DNA from: JBHJHP01 sp042219825
Lineage (GTDB): Bacteria > Bacteroidota > Bacteroidia > Bacteroidales > UBA5342
Direction: 5' to 3'
Length of the DNA stretch: 64,000 nucleotides
NCBI RefSeq assembly: GCF_042219825.1
Contig: NZ_JBHJHQ010000003.1
Location: 310,001-374,000 of the forward strand
Position numbers and translations under genes: made by a program. Below, one piece after another: positions 8,134 through 16,713 of this stretch (position 1 is its first letter; each line of letters starts with the position of its first letter). A model generated the notes under the pieces. It worked only from the letters and a program-made list of their open reading frames with translations. It was not told where the DNA came from and ran no database searches.

Positions 8134-9828
8134 TTACTTATTTAATTCACCTGCAACCATAACCAATTTCATTAACTCCTCTTTATTAACAGAAGATGGT
8201 CTCACATTAAAGCCTGGAATGTATTTACCTTTAGGATCGATAAAAGCATAAGTTGGATAACCACTTGCTGAAAATAAATTTAATAGATCCTGAACAATTC
8301 CGGCATCTAAAAAAATATGTGTCCCACTTAGTTGGTATTCTGCAATTTTTGATTTCCATTTCTCAATATTTGAACTTCTTGTTGTACAGATATAAATAAA
8401 TTCAACCGGCATGTTCTTCATTTCATTATGCAGTTGTGTACTTAATGGCATTTCTCTGATGCAAGGATCACACCAGGTAGCCCAGATATCAATAATTAAT
8501 GATTTGCCTTTAAACTTAGCTGATATATTTTGTAATAGTTGATCTGCCTTAATCTTATCTGTAGAGTATAAATCGGCTCCCCATGGAAAGGTTTTTATTG
8601 GAGTTCCAATCGTCGCATCCGATTCTAATTCCTTTCCTTTATTTAAATAATCATTAATTTTTTCAACATTAGCTACAGTCATGTCATAATCCTTCTGTAC
8701 AACATTTATACACCATTCTGTTTGCATGTTTTGCAAAAGAAACTCAAGCAAAACCTTATGCTGCTTTGGATCTTTACTGCTAATATGTAGTTTTAGCAAA
8801 TCTGACTTTGGTTTACTATATAAGCTATCATACAAAAAGGCTTTATTTACCTCACGTGATATTTCCATTGTATCTCCTAAAAATTTCAATGCTTTATGTA
8901 CTAAAGTTCCATAAAGTAGCCAATCAGGATTATCCAACTGATCGTTTTTTGTTTTTAATTCAATCGCAGAATCAATTAATAACTTCTGATCAGGCGTGAG
9001 CTTAGAATACTTTTCAAAACCCGTGAAATCAACTCTTTGAGGAAATGAAGTAAAATACAACCCTAAGTTATTATAAAAACTCATGCCTTTATTTGACATT
9101 AAACATGGCCTATGCTGGTTTAGTTGTTTCCATACTTCTTCATCTATTTTTTGACCCCGTGACTGTCTTAAAATACCTTCATAATACTCTGATTGGCGTT
9201 CATTTTTTACGAGCCATGCATATTCCGATGGATTTTCTTTAATATAATTATCATCAATAGCTTCCAGCTCTAAGAAAACACTTTCATAGCCACTCTCAAG
9301 ATTTATTTTTCGTAATTTACTTTGGACGTCAAGTTGTTGCCTTCTTTGGTAAATCACATGGTTATTCATAAAGCTTGTTAGTTCTCCATCAGATCCTAAG
9401 AAGCGAACACCTTCTCCATTAAATCGCACCATCCCCTTTTCTTTAATGAGCCTCGCGTCAAGTTCAATATATAAATCCGTATTTACATATAAACCTGCAT
9501 AGATTAATGGATCAATCCTGAACCAGACCTGCTGATTCGGAAACGCGTAATCCAAATCCAGTTCAAAAGTTCCGTCAGGATTTAGCTGACTTGTTTTAGC
9601 CGTTTGTAATTCGTAAAAAGGAGTTACTATGGAATACTTAATCGTCCAGTCTTTGAGTTCTTCAGGACCTGCATTTAATACTTTCCCTTTTACAACAGGA
9701 ACATCTTTATTGAAAAAATATGTATTAAATGCCTCTTCTTCAAACGAAAGTGCATTTTCTGACATTTGACCGTTAAGCATGAGCGGCACAAACAACAGCG
9801 TTAATAATAACTGTGATTTAATTTTCAT
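8134..9828 (-). CDS. Large exported thioredoxin-fold protein with CDPC active site
   Basis: The 564-residue protein has a signal peptide (1-20, ending LMLNGQ) and about 400 residues of unassigned N-terminal region starting with a beta-rich segment. A C-terminal TlpA-like thioredoxin domain follows with DIWATWCDPCIREMPL (C453, C456) and cis-proline GYPTYAFIDPKGKY. The spacer between the cysteines is Asp-Pro rather than Gly-Pro. Large N-terminal extensions before a TlpA domain are common in Bacteroidota envelope proteins of unknown substrate. It precedes the smaller CGPC protein on the same strand and may act with it. Confidence 0.8.
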   Translation of the reverse strand: MKIKSQLLLTLLFVPLMLNGQMSENALSFEEEAFNTYFFNKDVPVVKGKVLNAGPEELKDWTIKYSIVTPFYELQTAKTSQLNPDGTFELDLDYAFPNQQVWFRIDPLIYAGLYVNTDLYIELDARLIKEKGMVRFNGEGVRFLGSDGELTSFMNNHVIYQRRQQLDVQSKLRKINLESGYESVFLELEAIDDNYIKENPSEYAWLVKNERQSEYYEGILRQSRGQKIDEEVWKQLNQHRPCLMSNKGMSFYNNLGLYFTSFPQRVDFTGFEKYSKLTPDQKLLIDSAIELKTKNDQLDNPDWLLYGTLVHKALKFLGDTMEISREVNKAFLYDSLYSKPKSDLLKLHISSKDPKQHKVLLEFLLQNMQTEWCINVVQKDYDMTVANVEKINDYLNKGKELESDATIGTPIKTFPWGADLYSTDKIKADQLLQNISAKFKGKSLIIDIWATWCDPCIREMPLSTQLHNEMKNMPVEFIYICTTRSSNIEKWKSKIAEYQLSGTHIFLDAGIVQDLLNLFSASGYPTYAFIDPKGKYIPGFNVRPSSVNKEELMKLVMVAGELNK

Positions 9829-9885
9829 GTTTTTACAGTAATTTATTCAACAGGCTGTCTCACTTCTAAAAACAATAGATTCAGT

Positions 9886-10311
9886 TTATTCCTTAACCCA
9901 AATCTCATCCACCAAAGACGGACGGGTCAGCAGCCTGGCTTCATCGTCATTAACTGACATAAACGGGCTGATGTATAACCCATAAAAATGCAATGTATCC
10001 CCTTGAATTTTTATAGTGTATAGATTTGAAAACCGACTTAGATGTCCATTATTGTCTTTGTGCACAGTAACCAAAAGCGAATCATTGATCACAGCATAAT
10101 CGCCCTGATTATACACCCATAACCGATCACCTGAAATGGCTTTCGATTCAAATTTACCGTGTTTCATGGTTACTTTTCGTAAATCATAATTTTTAGGATT
10201 AGTTTGGCTGGTAATTATCCAGGTACCTTTTATCTCCTTCTCCAGGGCCATCCTGCCTGCACTGCATGATACAAGGATTACAAACAAGCAATAAAAAATA
10301 ATTTTTTTCAT
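9886..10311 (-). CDS. Small lipoprotein, lipocalin-like, related to the neighbouring regulator's C-terminus
   Basis: The 141-residue protein has a lipoprotein signal ending in the lipobox VSCS, so it is probably lipidated at C16. The mature part begins LEKEIKGTWIITSQ, typical of small lipocalin-like proteins. Its second half (LYTIKIQGDTLHFYGLYISPF ... VDEIWVKE) aligns well with the C-terminus of the adjacent HTH protein (LYNYKIKNDTLRFYGYYLKS ... LDEVWIRKH). No function is assigned. It follows the regulator by 33 bases on the same strand, so the two probably form one operon. Confidence 0.75.
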   Translation of the reverse strand: MKKIIFYCLFVILVSCSAGRMALEKEIKGTWIITSQTNPKNYDLRKVTMKHGKFESKAISGDRLWVYNQGDYAVINDSLLVTVHKDNNGHLSRFSNLYTIKIQGDTLHFYGLYISPFMSVNDDEARLLTRPSLVDEIWVKE

Positions 10312-10344
10312 GAGATTTGATTTAATATTATACTTAATTAATTC

Positions 10345-11100
10345 CTATTTGAATGCAAAATTTTTATTGTTTTTTCGTTTAAAGTTCTGACTTATTTCCG
10401 CCCAGTTATGCTTACGAATCCATACTTCATCTAAAAATTCTGACTTATAATTGTTATTCCCATAAGATTTTAAGTAATAACCATAAAACCTTAAGGTATC
10501 ATTCTTAATTTTGTAATTGTACAAATTGGCAGAATTGCCAAGGTTTCCTCCCATATTGAAATGTCGTGTTGTAAACGTATGATCCTTATTTAAAAAATAT
10601 TTACCTGAATTATATAGAGATCCATCTCTGTTGAAACTTATAAAATTTGAATCATCATCAAATTTCAGGTACCTTGTTGAACCGTTTTCAATAAAATAAT
10701 CACCATAATAGTTCCCTGCAAATTCCCAGTATCCTTCAATTTCAGATCTTCCATCAGTCTTATGAGACATAAAGGGCTTTGATGCAATCAACAATGCAAC
10801 AGTAATAAGCAAAACAGAAGTACGAACAACAACACGATCAGTTTTAATCAGACCATGCTTTTTGTCTGGTTTTGCATTATTAATAATCGTAATTCTGTTT
10901 TCAGTCAATAAATTTTCATCCAGATCAAGAGTACTAAGAATTATACGTATCGTATAAGGCCTTGGATTTACCTTTCCTGATTCTATGCGCTGGAGCGTTC
11001 TCACACTTATATTGCATCTTTCAACCAACTCCTCCTGAGTAAGTCCGCTTGTTTTACGTAATTCTGTAATCCTCTCACCAAGTTCGGGTTGCTTCAACAT
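10345..11100 (-). CDS. XRE-family HTH regulator with transmembrane segment and extracytoplasmic domain
   Basis: Residues 7-62 are a Cro/C1-type helix-turn-helix (ERITELRKTSGLTQEELVER, then ISVRTLQRIESGKVNPRPYT). A single membrane segment (about 91-109) leads to a C-terminal domain of about 130 residues that would lie outside the cytoplasmic membrane. That domain ends LRFYGYYLKSYGNNN and DEVWIRKH, matching the lipoprotein encoded next. The architecture suggests a one-component membrane-bound regulator. The inducing signal is unknown. The length is 251 residues. Confidence 0.8.
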   Translation of the reverse strand: MLKQPELGERITELRKTSGLTQEELVERCNISVRTLQRIESGKVNPRPYTIRIILSTLDLDENLLTENRITIINNAKPDKKHGLIKTDRVVVRTSVLLITVALLIASKPFMSHKTDGRSEIEGYWEFAGNYYGDYFIENGSTRYLKFDDDSNFISFNRDGSLYNSGKYFLNKDHTFTTRHFNMGGNLGNSANLYNYKIKNDTLRFYGYYLKSYGNNNYKSEFLDEVWIRKHNWAEISQNFKRKNNKNFAFK

Positions 11101-11243
11101 TAGGATTTTCTTTTAAAGTTAATAAGTTGATCCTTAAGATCATAAAAAAACATAATGAAAAAACCCGACATTTACCCGACAATTTCATACACGCCTCATT
11201 ATGTGTGAATTAAAACATTTTAGTCGTTGCAGAATTATTCCCG

Positions 11244-11251
11244 TATATTTG
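11244..11251 (+). promoter_or_regulatory. -7 element (TATATTTG) for the monooxygenase/dehydrogenase pair
   Basis: TATATTTG fits TAnnTTTG and lies 27 bases before the ATG at 11279, so transcription would begin just ahead of the small monooxygenase gene. The nearest TTG upstream (11227-11229) is closer than the usual 19 bases. The -33 element is therefore uncertain. Confidence 0.5.
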
Positions 11252-11278
11252 TATCACATCACATTTAAAATACACCTA

Positions 11279-11578
11279 ATGATTGCAACACTTGTCCATA
11301 TCTGGGTAAAAAAAGAATACTTAAGTGCATTTATGAAAGCCTCCGAAGTAAATCATCTTGCTTCTGTTAAAGAAAAAGGAAACATGCGCTTTGATATCTT
11401 ACAGGACAAAGCCGATCCGCTTAAATTTACATTTTACGAAGCCTATATTTCGGAAGAAGCTGCAGCAGCTCACAAAGAAACTGCACATTATAAAACATGG
11501 CGTGATACCGTGGCTGACTGGATGGCAAAACCCCGCGAAGGCGTTAAACACAAGATTTTACTTCCTGAAAATCCATAA
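11279..11578 (+). CDS. Antibiotic-biosynthesis-monooxygenase-fold protein (LsrG-like)
   Basis: With the ATG at 11279 (MIATLVHIWVKKEYLSAF) the protein is 99 residues, the usual size for the ABM ferredoxin-like fold. The frame is open further upstream, but that region contains the -7 element, so the later start is chosen. Conserved features are the N-terminal strand, the NMRFDILQDKADPLKFTFYEAY segment and the HKETAHYKTWRDTV histidine-containing helix seen in LsrG/YgiN relatives. It is followed after 5 bases by an iron-type alcohol dehydrogenase, which suggests the two act on the same carbonyl or quinone-type substrate. That substrate is not known. Confidence 0.8.
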   Translation: MIATLVHIWVKKEYLSAFMKASEVNHLASVKEKGNMRFDILQDKADPLKFTFYEAYISEEAAAAHKETAHYKTWRDTVADWMAKPREGVKHKILLPENP

Positions 11579-11583
11579 GTCTT

Positions 11584-12747
11584 ATGATCGATCCTTTTGT
11601 ATTTGCCAAACTTCCCCAAATATTATTCGGACCGGGAAAGCTGACCGAACTTAAGAAGGTGATTGTACCTTTCGGTTCAAACATCCTGTTTATTACCGGA
11701 GGAAAATCCTTCCACGCCTCAAAACAATATGCCGGACTTATCGCTCCTATTCTGAAAAGCAATTCAGCATATCTTGAACCAATATCCGGCGAACCATCCC
11801 CGGCGATGATAGACGCAATTACAGAGGCTTATACCGATAAAGACATTAATGTTGTTGTTGCCATTGGTGGAGGAAGTGTGATGGATGCAGGAAAAGCGAT
11901 TTCAGCCATGCTTGCGGTCAACGGGAAAATAACAGATTATCTCGAAGGTGTGGGACATCTGAATCCCAACGGGAAAAAAATACCATTCATTGCCGTTCCA
12001 ACCACCTCGGGTACCGGAAGTGAGACGACTAAAAATGCTGTAATTTCTCAGATTGGAAAAGATGGCTTTAAAAAGTCGCTGCGCCACGATAACTATGTTC
12101 CAGATGTAGCCATTATTGATCCTGAGTTGATCCTGAGCTGTCCGCCAAACGTAACCGCTGCCAGTGGAATGGATGCCTTTACGCAACTTTTAGAAGCCTA
12201 TCTGTCACCAACGTGCGATGAAATGACCTCGTCGCTAATACTTTCCGGTTTAAAGGCCATTAAACGTTCCCTTGTTGCTGTGTTTACCGAAGGTGAAAAT
12301 CTGAAAGCCAGAACCGATATGGCTTATGCGGCAATGATCTCAGGTATTGCTTTAGCCAATGCAGGACTGGGCACCATTCACGGCTTTGCATCCCCTATAG
12401 GTGCTTATTTTGACATCCCTCACGGCGTAGTTTGCGGAACTTTAATGGCAGCCAATAATAAATTTACCGTTGCCGGATTACGCGCAGAAAATAAACAGGA
12501 TGCGCTTAAAAAATATCTTACAGTTTCAAATATCTTCTTGGATTCCAATGCTCCAACAGACAAAAAGATTGACCTGTTCATTGAACAGCTTTATGCCATA
12601 ACAGAACAGCTGCGGATTCCAACGCTTGGTGAATTTGGAATTACAACCAATGACATTGAAAAAATTGTATCCGGATCCGGGAATAAAAATAATCCGGTGA
12701 AATTTGATGCAGAATCAATGGCTTCCATTTTAAAGGAACGACTTTAA
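11584..12747 (+). CDS. Iron-type alcohol dehydrogenase family protein
   Basis: This 387-residue enzyme belongs to the group III metal-dependent alcohol dehydrogenases, which oxidise or reduce alcohols and aldehydes with NAD(P). The nucleotide-binding GGGSVMDAGKAIS (96-108) and VPTTSGTGSE (138-147) are intact. Metal ligands D197, H266 (TIHGFA) and H280 (IPHGVV) are present. The position that is normally the first ligand histidine is Q201 (GMDAFTQLLEAY). This may mark a subfamily with altered metal binding; it is not evidence of inactivity by itself. It is co-transcribed with the small monooxygenase-fold gene and ends at a strong hairpin shared with the converging M56 gene. Confidence 0.88.
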   Translation: MIDPFVFAKLPQILFGPGKLTELKKVIVPFGSNILFITGGKSFHASKQYAGLIAPILKSNSAYLEPISGEPSPAMIDAITEAYTDKDINVVVAIGGGSVMDAGKAISAMLAVNGKITDYLEGVGHLNPNGKKIPFIAVPTTSGTGSETTKNAVISQIGKDGFKKSLRHDNYVPDVAIIDPELILSCPPNVTAASGMDAFTQLLEAYLSPTCDEMTSSLILSGLKAIKRSLVAVFTEGENLKARTDMAYAAMISGIALANAGLGTIHGFASPIGAYFDIPHGVVCGTLMAANNKFTVAGLRAENKQDALKKYLTVSNIFLDSNAPTDKKIDLFIEQLYAITEQLRIPTLGEFGITTNDIEKIVSGSGNKNNPVKFDAESMASILKERL

Positions 12748-12748
12748 A

Positions 12749-12787
12749 AAGACTCATCCGTTGGTCTGATTCCAACGAATGAGTCTT
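12749..12787. terminator. Bidirectional hairpin terminator between converging genes
   Basis: Arms at 12749-12764 and 12772-12787 pair over 16 positions with one mismatch around a 7-base loop; the inner arm ends are CGTTGG and CCAACG. The A-run before it and the T-rich tail after it fit termination from both sides: the alcohol dehydrogenase gene and the M56 gene. Confidence 0.85.
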
Positions 12788-12819
12788 ATTCTACGTACCT
12801 GATATTAATCTGTTTTCTT

Positions 12820-15126
12820 TTAACTCAAGAGAAAATTTATTGGTAACATATAGCTGACCCGCACATTTTTACCCCGTTGTTTTCCAGGGCTCCATTTAGG
12901 CATAGCTTTAATTAATCTCACTGCTTCCTTATCCAGCAATTGATCGACACTCCGTACAACCTTAATGTTATCTACAGTACCATCCTTTTCCACAATAAAA
13001 TTGACATATACCTTCCCCTGAATCTTATTCTTTTGGGCTTCAACAGGATAATCCAGATTATCCGAAATAAATTTCATCATAGCATCACTTCCTCCAGGAA
13101 ACTCCGGCATTTGTTCGACAATCTGAAAAACCACATTCTCATCCACTGCAGGTTTGTCCTCAATAATGGTTAGTTTTTCACTCTTTGATTTTCCATCGTT
13201 TAAAACAAAATTAATGGGCAACATGAAGCTAACCCGAACCATCTTTCCTCTCTGAACACCTGGTTTCCAGTTTGGCATCGCTTTTATAACCCTTACGGCT
13301 TCCTTGTCCAATGACGGATCAACACCTCTTTTAACTTCTATATTAGATAAAGATCCATCTTCTTCAACAATGAAGTTAATATATACCCGTCCCTGAATAC
13401 CGTTTTTCTTGGCAACATCAGGATAGTGAATATTCTGATTCAGGTATTTCATCATAGCGGCTTCTCCTCCCGGAAACTGAGGCATTTTTTCAACAATCTG
13501 AAAAACAACTGGTTTACCAGGTGCAACCACTTCTATTTCATCCATTTTGTTTCCGGTACTCTCTAAGTCTATCGTCACACTTTTTAATCCTACAAAACTA
13601 ATAACCAATGCCTTATCAGATTCTTCCAACACGTTAGACGTGATCTTTAATATAAAGCGACCTGTCATATCTGTAACAGTCCCTAAGGTGTTGCCTTTTA
13701 AGATTACTGAAGCTCCGGGTATGGGATTACTCTTATGATCCAGAACATTAGCACTTACAATTACGCCATCATCAGTTTTCTCAATCTTTTCGTTCTTAAC
13801 AATCATATCTCCGGCAACGATACTTGCTCCATCGGTCACCTCTTTCTTACCGTTATCCAACGCGAAATTTATGGGCAGATTATACGCCACATTCACAGCT
13901 TTACCTCTTTGTTCACCGGGAGTCCATTTCGGCATCCCCTTGACAATTCGTACAGCTTCTGCATCCAGTGCTGGATCAACACCACGAACAACTTTTACAT
14001 CGCTGACTTCGCCCTTAGTATTAATGATAAAATTCACATACACGCGCCCCTGTATGCCCTTTTCCTGTGCTATTGTTGGATATTTAATGTTCATTGATAA
14101 ATATTCCATCATTGCCTTTGCCCCCCCAGGATATTCCGGCATCTTTTCCACAATCTGAAATATCTGCCGCTCATCATTCTGTTCAAACGGAGTTGCAGCC
14201 GAATTGTCATTATTATTTTCACTTATCAATGGTGCTACTATATCACTTACCGATAATTCAGAAGCAGCCACAAAAAATATTCCGGAGAAAAGCATCAGGC
14301 TCAACAGAGCACTTATTAATACACCTTTCTTATTCACTTTAGTTTTCATCATTTTAAATCGTTTTTTTGTTAAGGAATAACTGAAACCGGTACCCAGATC
14401 AAACCTGGTTCCCATAACCTGGTACAAAAGAGATCGTTGATAATCAGCCACCGAAACACCACCTTTAAGGACAGCACGATCGGCAATAAATTCATGATTT
14501 TCAACAATGGCTTTGCGTAGTAACCATACGAACGGGTTAAACCATTGGACCAGCAATACCAATTCCAGCAGAATCAGGTCGAATGTGTGTTTTTGTTTGA
14601 CATGAATGGATTCGTGCTGTATTATGCTTTGTATGTCATCGTTCTGCATAAAGCTTTTAGGCACAAATACCGTATTCAGAAAAGAGAATGGCTGGAATAT
14701 CTTCTCACTCTGTATCAGGTTAATCCCCTGCACTTTTTGCATCATCGTTTTCCGTTGAAGGATCCCGATTTTAGACAGTGCAAAGATTAACCGGATAACA
14801 AGCAAGGCTAATCCAACCATATATAACCAGTGAAGACCTGAATGTTGCTGAACTGCAGGAACAACATTCTGCTTCATTAAAGTTCCGTATATATTAACCA
14901 TATCGAGCATAAAACCGTAATATACCGGCTCTTTTACCGTGGCCATTTCAGGTCGCATCAAGGTGATATGAAACAATGGCAAAACCGAAGTAAATACTAA
15001 GGCTACCAGCAGGAACCAACGGTTAAAACCCGGAATATTCCTGTTGCGCAAAAACCCGTAATAAAACAGGGTCAGAATTCCCAGGCTTAAAGCCGATTCA
15101 ACGATATAATTAATTACGATATTCAT
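12820..15126 (-). CDS. BlaR1-like M56 metallopeptidase with three TonB C-terminal domains
   Basis: Starting at MNIVINYIVESAL the protein has about 768 residues (an ATG two codons earlier, 15132, is equally possible). The N-terminal region has several membrane segments and the M56 zinc motif HESIH (about 171-175) with the later ENHEFIADRAV helix. After a further membrane segment come three homologous TonB C-terminal domains, each opening Q(I)VE(K/Q)MP(E/Q)(F/Y)PGG and ending with a WxPGxQRGK motif. A carboxypeptidase-regulatory-like domain lies between the first and second. M56 proteins of this kind sense envelope signals and cleave a BlaI-type repressor. It lies downstream of a blaI-like gene in the same operon. 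The internal triplication is unusual. Confidence 0.88.
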   Translation of the reverse strand: MNIVINYIVESALSLGILTLFYYGFLRNRNIPGFNRWFLLVALVFTSVLPLFHITLMRPEMATVKEPVYYGFMLDMVNIYGTLMKQNVVPAVQQHSGLHWLYMVGLALLVIRLIFALSKIGILQRKTMMQKVQGINLIQSEKIFQPFSFLNTVFVPKSFMQNDDIQSIIQHESIHVKQKHTFDLILLELVLLVQWFNPFVWLLRKAIVENHEFIADRAVLKGGVSVADYQRSLLYQVMGTRFDLGTGFSYSLTKKRFKMMKTKVNKKGVLISALLSLMLFSGIFFVAASELSVSDIVAPLISENNNDNSAATPFEQNDERQIFQIVEKMPEYPGGAKAMMEYLSMNIKYPTIAQEKGIQGRVYVNFIINTKGEVSDVKVVRGVDPALDAEAVRIVKGMPKWTPGEQRGKAVNVAYNLPINFALDNGKKEVTDGASIVAGDMIVKNEKIEKTDDGVIVSANVLDHKSNPIPGASVILKGNTLGTVTDMTGRFILKITSNVLEESDKALVISFVGLKSVTIDLESTGNKMDEIEVVAPGKPVVFQIVEKMPQFPGGEAAMMKYLNQNIHYPDVAKKNGIQGRVYINFIVEEDGSLSNIEVKRGVDPSLDKEAVRVIKAMPNWKPGVQRGKMVRVSFMLPINFVLNDGKSKSEKLTIIEDKPAVDENVVFQIVEQMPEFPGGSDAMMKFISDNLDYPVEAQKNKIQGKVYVNFIVEKDGTVDNIKVVRSVDQLLDKEAVRLIKAMPKWSPGKQRGKNVRVSYMLPINFLLS

Positions 15127-15211
15127 ACTCATATATTTTAAAGTATCAGGATCAAGAATCAGGTAACATGACTTGCTCAGATTAAATAAAAGCAACGTAT
15201 ACAAGGTTCTT

Positions 15212-15253
15212 GCTGATTAACGCGGAAATCTTCGCTGATTTTCGCAGAAAAAT
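15212..15253. repeat. Short 22-base direct repeat between blaI and the M56 gene
   Basis: GCTGATTAACGC (15212-15223) recurs as GCTGATTTTCGC (15234-15245), each followed by a GAAA(A)ATC-type tail. This gives two imperfect 22-base units in the spacer. The function is unknown; it may be a fragment of a dispersed repeat. Confidence 0.4.
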
Positions 15254-15279
15254 CATCTTGCGTCTTGTGTCTCAAATCT

Positions 15280-15642
15280 TTACTTTAATTCCTTTTTGAT
15301 CTCTTCCATCATCTTCTCGAATGTTTCCAGGTCCATTTTATCTGTTTTTGCAAAAAATGAAACCATGTCTTTAAACGAGTTGCCAAAATAGTTACCAATG
15401 AAGTTCTTCATAAACTTTTTGGTGTATTCTGGCTTTGTTATCAACGGAAAATAAAGATAACCTCTGCCAAAAGGCTCATGATCCACAAATCGTTTCTTCT
15501 CCAGAATTCGTACTATGGTTGAAACCGTATTGTAAGCCGGTTTTGGTTCCGGTAAATCTTCCAGCACATCATTTACTGTTAGTTTCCCCTTCTCCCAGAT
15601 GACCTGCATTACCTGTTCTTCTGCTTTCGTTAGTTCTTTCAT
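15280..15642 (-). CDS. BlaI/MecI/CopY family transcriptional repressor
   Basis: The 120-residue protein has the winged helix of penicillinase repressors (LTKAEEQVMQVIWEKGKLTV, then PAYNTVSTIVRILEKKRFVDHE) and a C-terminal dimerisation tail. Such repressors block a target promoter until a partner M56 protease is activated. The M56 gene follows 147 bases further on the same strand. Dyad sequences overlapping its own promoter (15785-15829) suggest autoregulation. Beta-lactam resistance is not implied, since no beta-lactamase gene is nearby. Confidence 0.9.
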   Translation of the reverse strand: MKELTKAEEQVMQVIWEKGKLTVNDVLEDLPEPKPAYNTVSTIVRILEKKRFVDHEPFGRGYLYFPLITKPEYTKKFMKNFIGNYFGNSFKDMVSFFAKTDKMDLETFEKMMEEIKKELK

Positions 15643-15784
15643 TTTTAATAGAATCAGGAATCAAGATAAAAGAATCAAGACAGAATAAATTGCTTCTTCT
15701 GTTGATTCAAATACAGATTCAATTTTACATTGTGTTATTCATTAATAACGTTACAACTTTCTGTAACCGTTTTATCAAACATTC

Positions 15785-15829
15785 AACTAAATTCTTAGTT
15801 CAAATATACAACTAAATAATTAGTTGCAA
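15785..15829 (-). promoter_or_regulatory. blaI promoter with flanking operator dyads
   Basis: On the minus strand, TATATTTG (15801-15808) is a -7 element with a TTG 18 bases upstream (15827-15829). Two dyads sit on it: AACTAA-ATTC-TTAGTT (15785-15800) and CAACTAA-ATAA-TTAGTTG (15809-15826). A weaker third one lies at 15837-15854. The ACTA/TAGT cores resemble BlaI-family operators. The plus-strand gene at 15909 has its own likely promoter (TTG at 15867, TATATTTA at 15890) beside the third dyad and could share the control. Confidence 0.65.
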
Positions 15830-15908
15830 AATTTTTCAACTATTTTTTTAGTTTAATTATGTTTTTTTGCTGTAATTCATAATTCAGCTTATATTTATAA
15901 GAAAAACG

Positions 15909-16712
15909 ATGAATGACTTTATTCTGTATATCTGGCAGAGTTTTTATGTGACCGTATTTACATTTCTCTTAGCATTTGGGATTCCACTTTTTCTGGCTTT
16001 TATTCAGAATTTTATATCCGGCACCAGCGAAAAGCTGAGCAATGACATTTTAGGTGGAACCATTTATAAGGTTTTTGTGGCCAGCATCGGTGTCCCTATA
16101 CACGAAACAGGACATGCCATTTTTGCGCTGATATTTGGCCACAAAATCACAGAAATCAAGCTGTTCAAAAGAGATACTTCTGATGGACGATTGGGTTATG
16201 TAAATCATTCCTACAACAAAAAAAACATATACCAAAACATTGGTAACTTTTTTATAGGTATAGGGCCGGTTATATTCGGAACGCTCATTTTGTATATCCT
16301 TTCACGTATTTTATTTTCATATGACCTGAGTGAAAAATTCAGTTCAGACCTGAGTATTTTTGACCAGGTGCGCTTGATTTTTAAAGGAGCCTTTGGCCTT
16401 TTGGCAGGTGTCTTCAGTTCCGGTTCATTCTGGAAATCCTTTATCTTTCTTTACCTGGTGTTCGCAATCGGGAATAACATAACATTAAGCAAAGCCGATT
16501 TAAAAGGGACGTTCGGAGGCTTATGGATATTGCTTCTTGTTTTATTTATCATCAATTTTGCAACATTATGGCTCACCGATTTTGCTTCGGAGTTTTTGCT
16601 TGTTGTTGGTCGCCTGGCCTCAGGATTTTCCCTCATCCTGGGCATTTCCATTGTGTTAAATCTTGTATTTCTGGGTTTGCTGATCGTTTTAAAACGGCTG
16701 TTCAACAAATAG
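15909..16712 (+). CDS. Multi-pass membrane protein with HExxH motif (M50-like)
   Basis: The 267-residue protein has about six hydrophobic segments. A HETGH motif (H65, E66, H69) is placed in the second segment, as in membrane-embedded M50/site-2-type metalloproteases. The following IFALIFGHKI fits that fold. The usual second M50 motif (NPDG or similar) is not clearly visible, so peptidase activity is uncertain. It is transcribed away from the blaI gene across a region with operator-like dyads. Its stop is 1 base from the stop of the converging FlgT-like gene. Confidence 0.6.
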   Translation: MNDFILYIWQSFYVTVFTFLLAFGIPLFLAFIQNFISGTSEKLSNDILGGTIYKVFVASIGVPIHETGHAIFALIFGHKITEIKLFKRDTSDGRLGYVNHSYNKKNIYQNIGNFFIGIGPVIFGTLILYILSRILFSYDLSEKFSSDLSIFDQVRLIFKGAFGLLAGVFSSGSFWKSFIFLYLVFAIGNNITLSKADLKGTFGGLWILLLVLFIINFATLWLTDFASEFLLVVGRLASGFSLILGISIVLNLVFLGLLIVLKRLFNK

Positions 16713-16713
16713 C

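Noticed and set aside
12820..15642. Beta-lactam resistance locus
   Set aside because: BlaI and M56 proteins are present but no beta-lactamase or penicillin-binding-protein gene is linked; such pairs have other roles in Bacteroidota.
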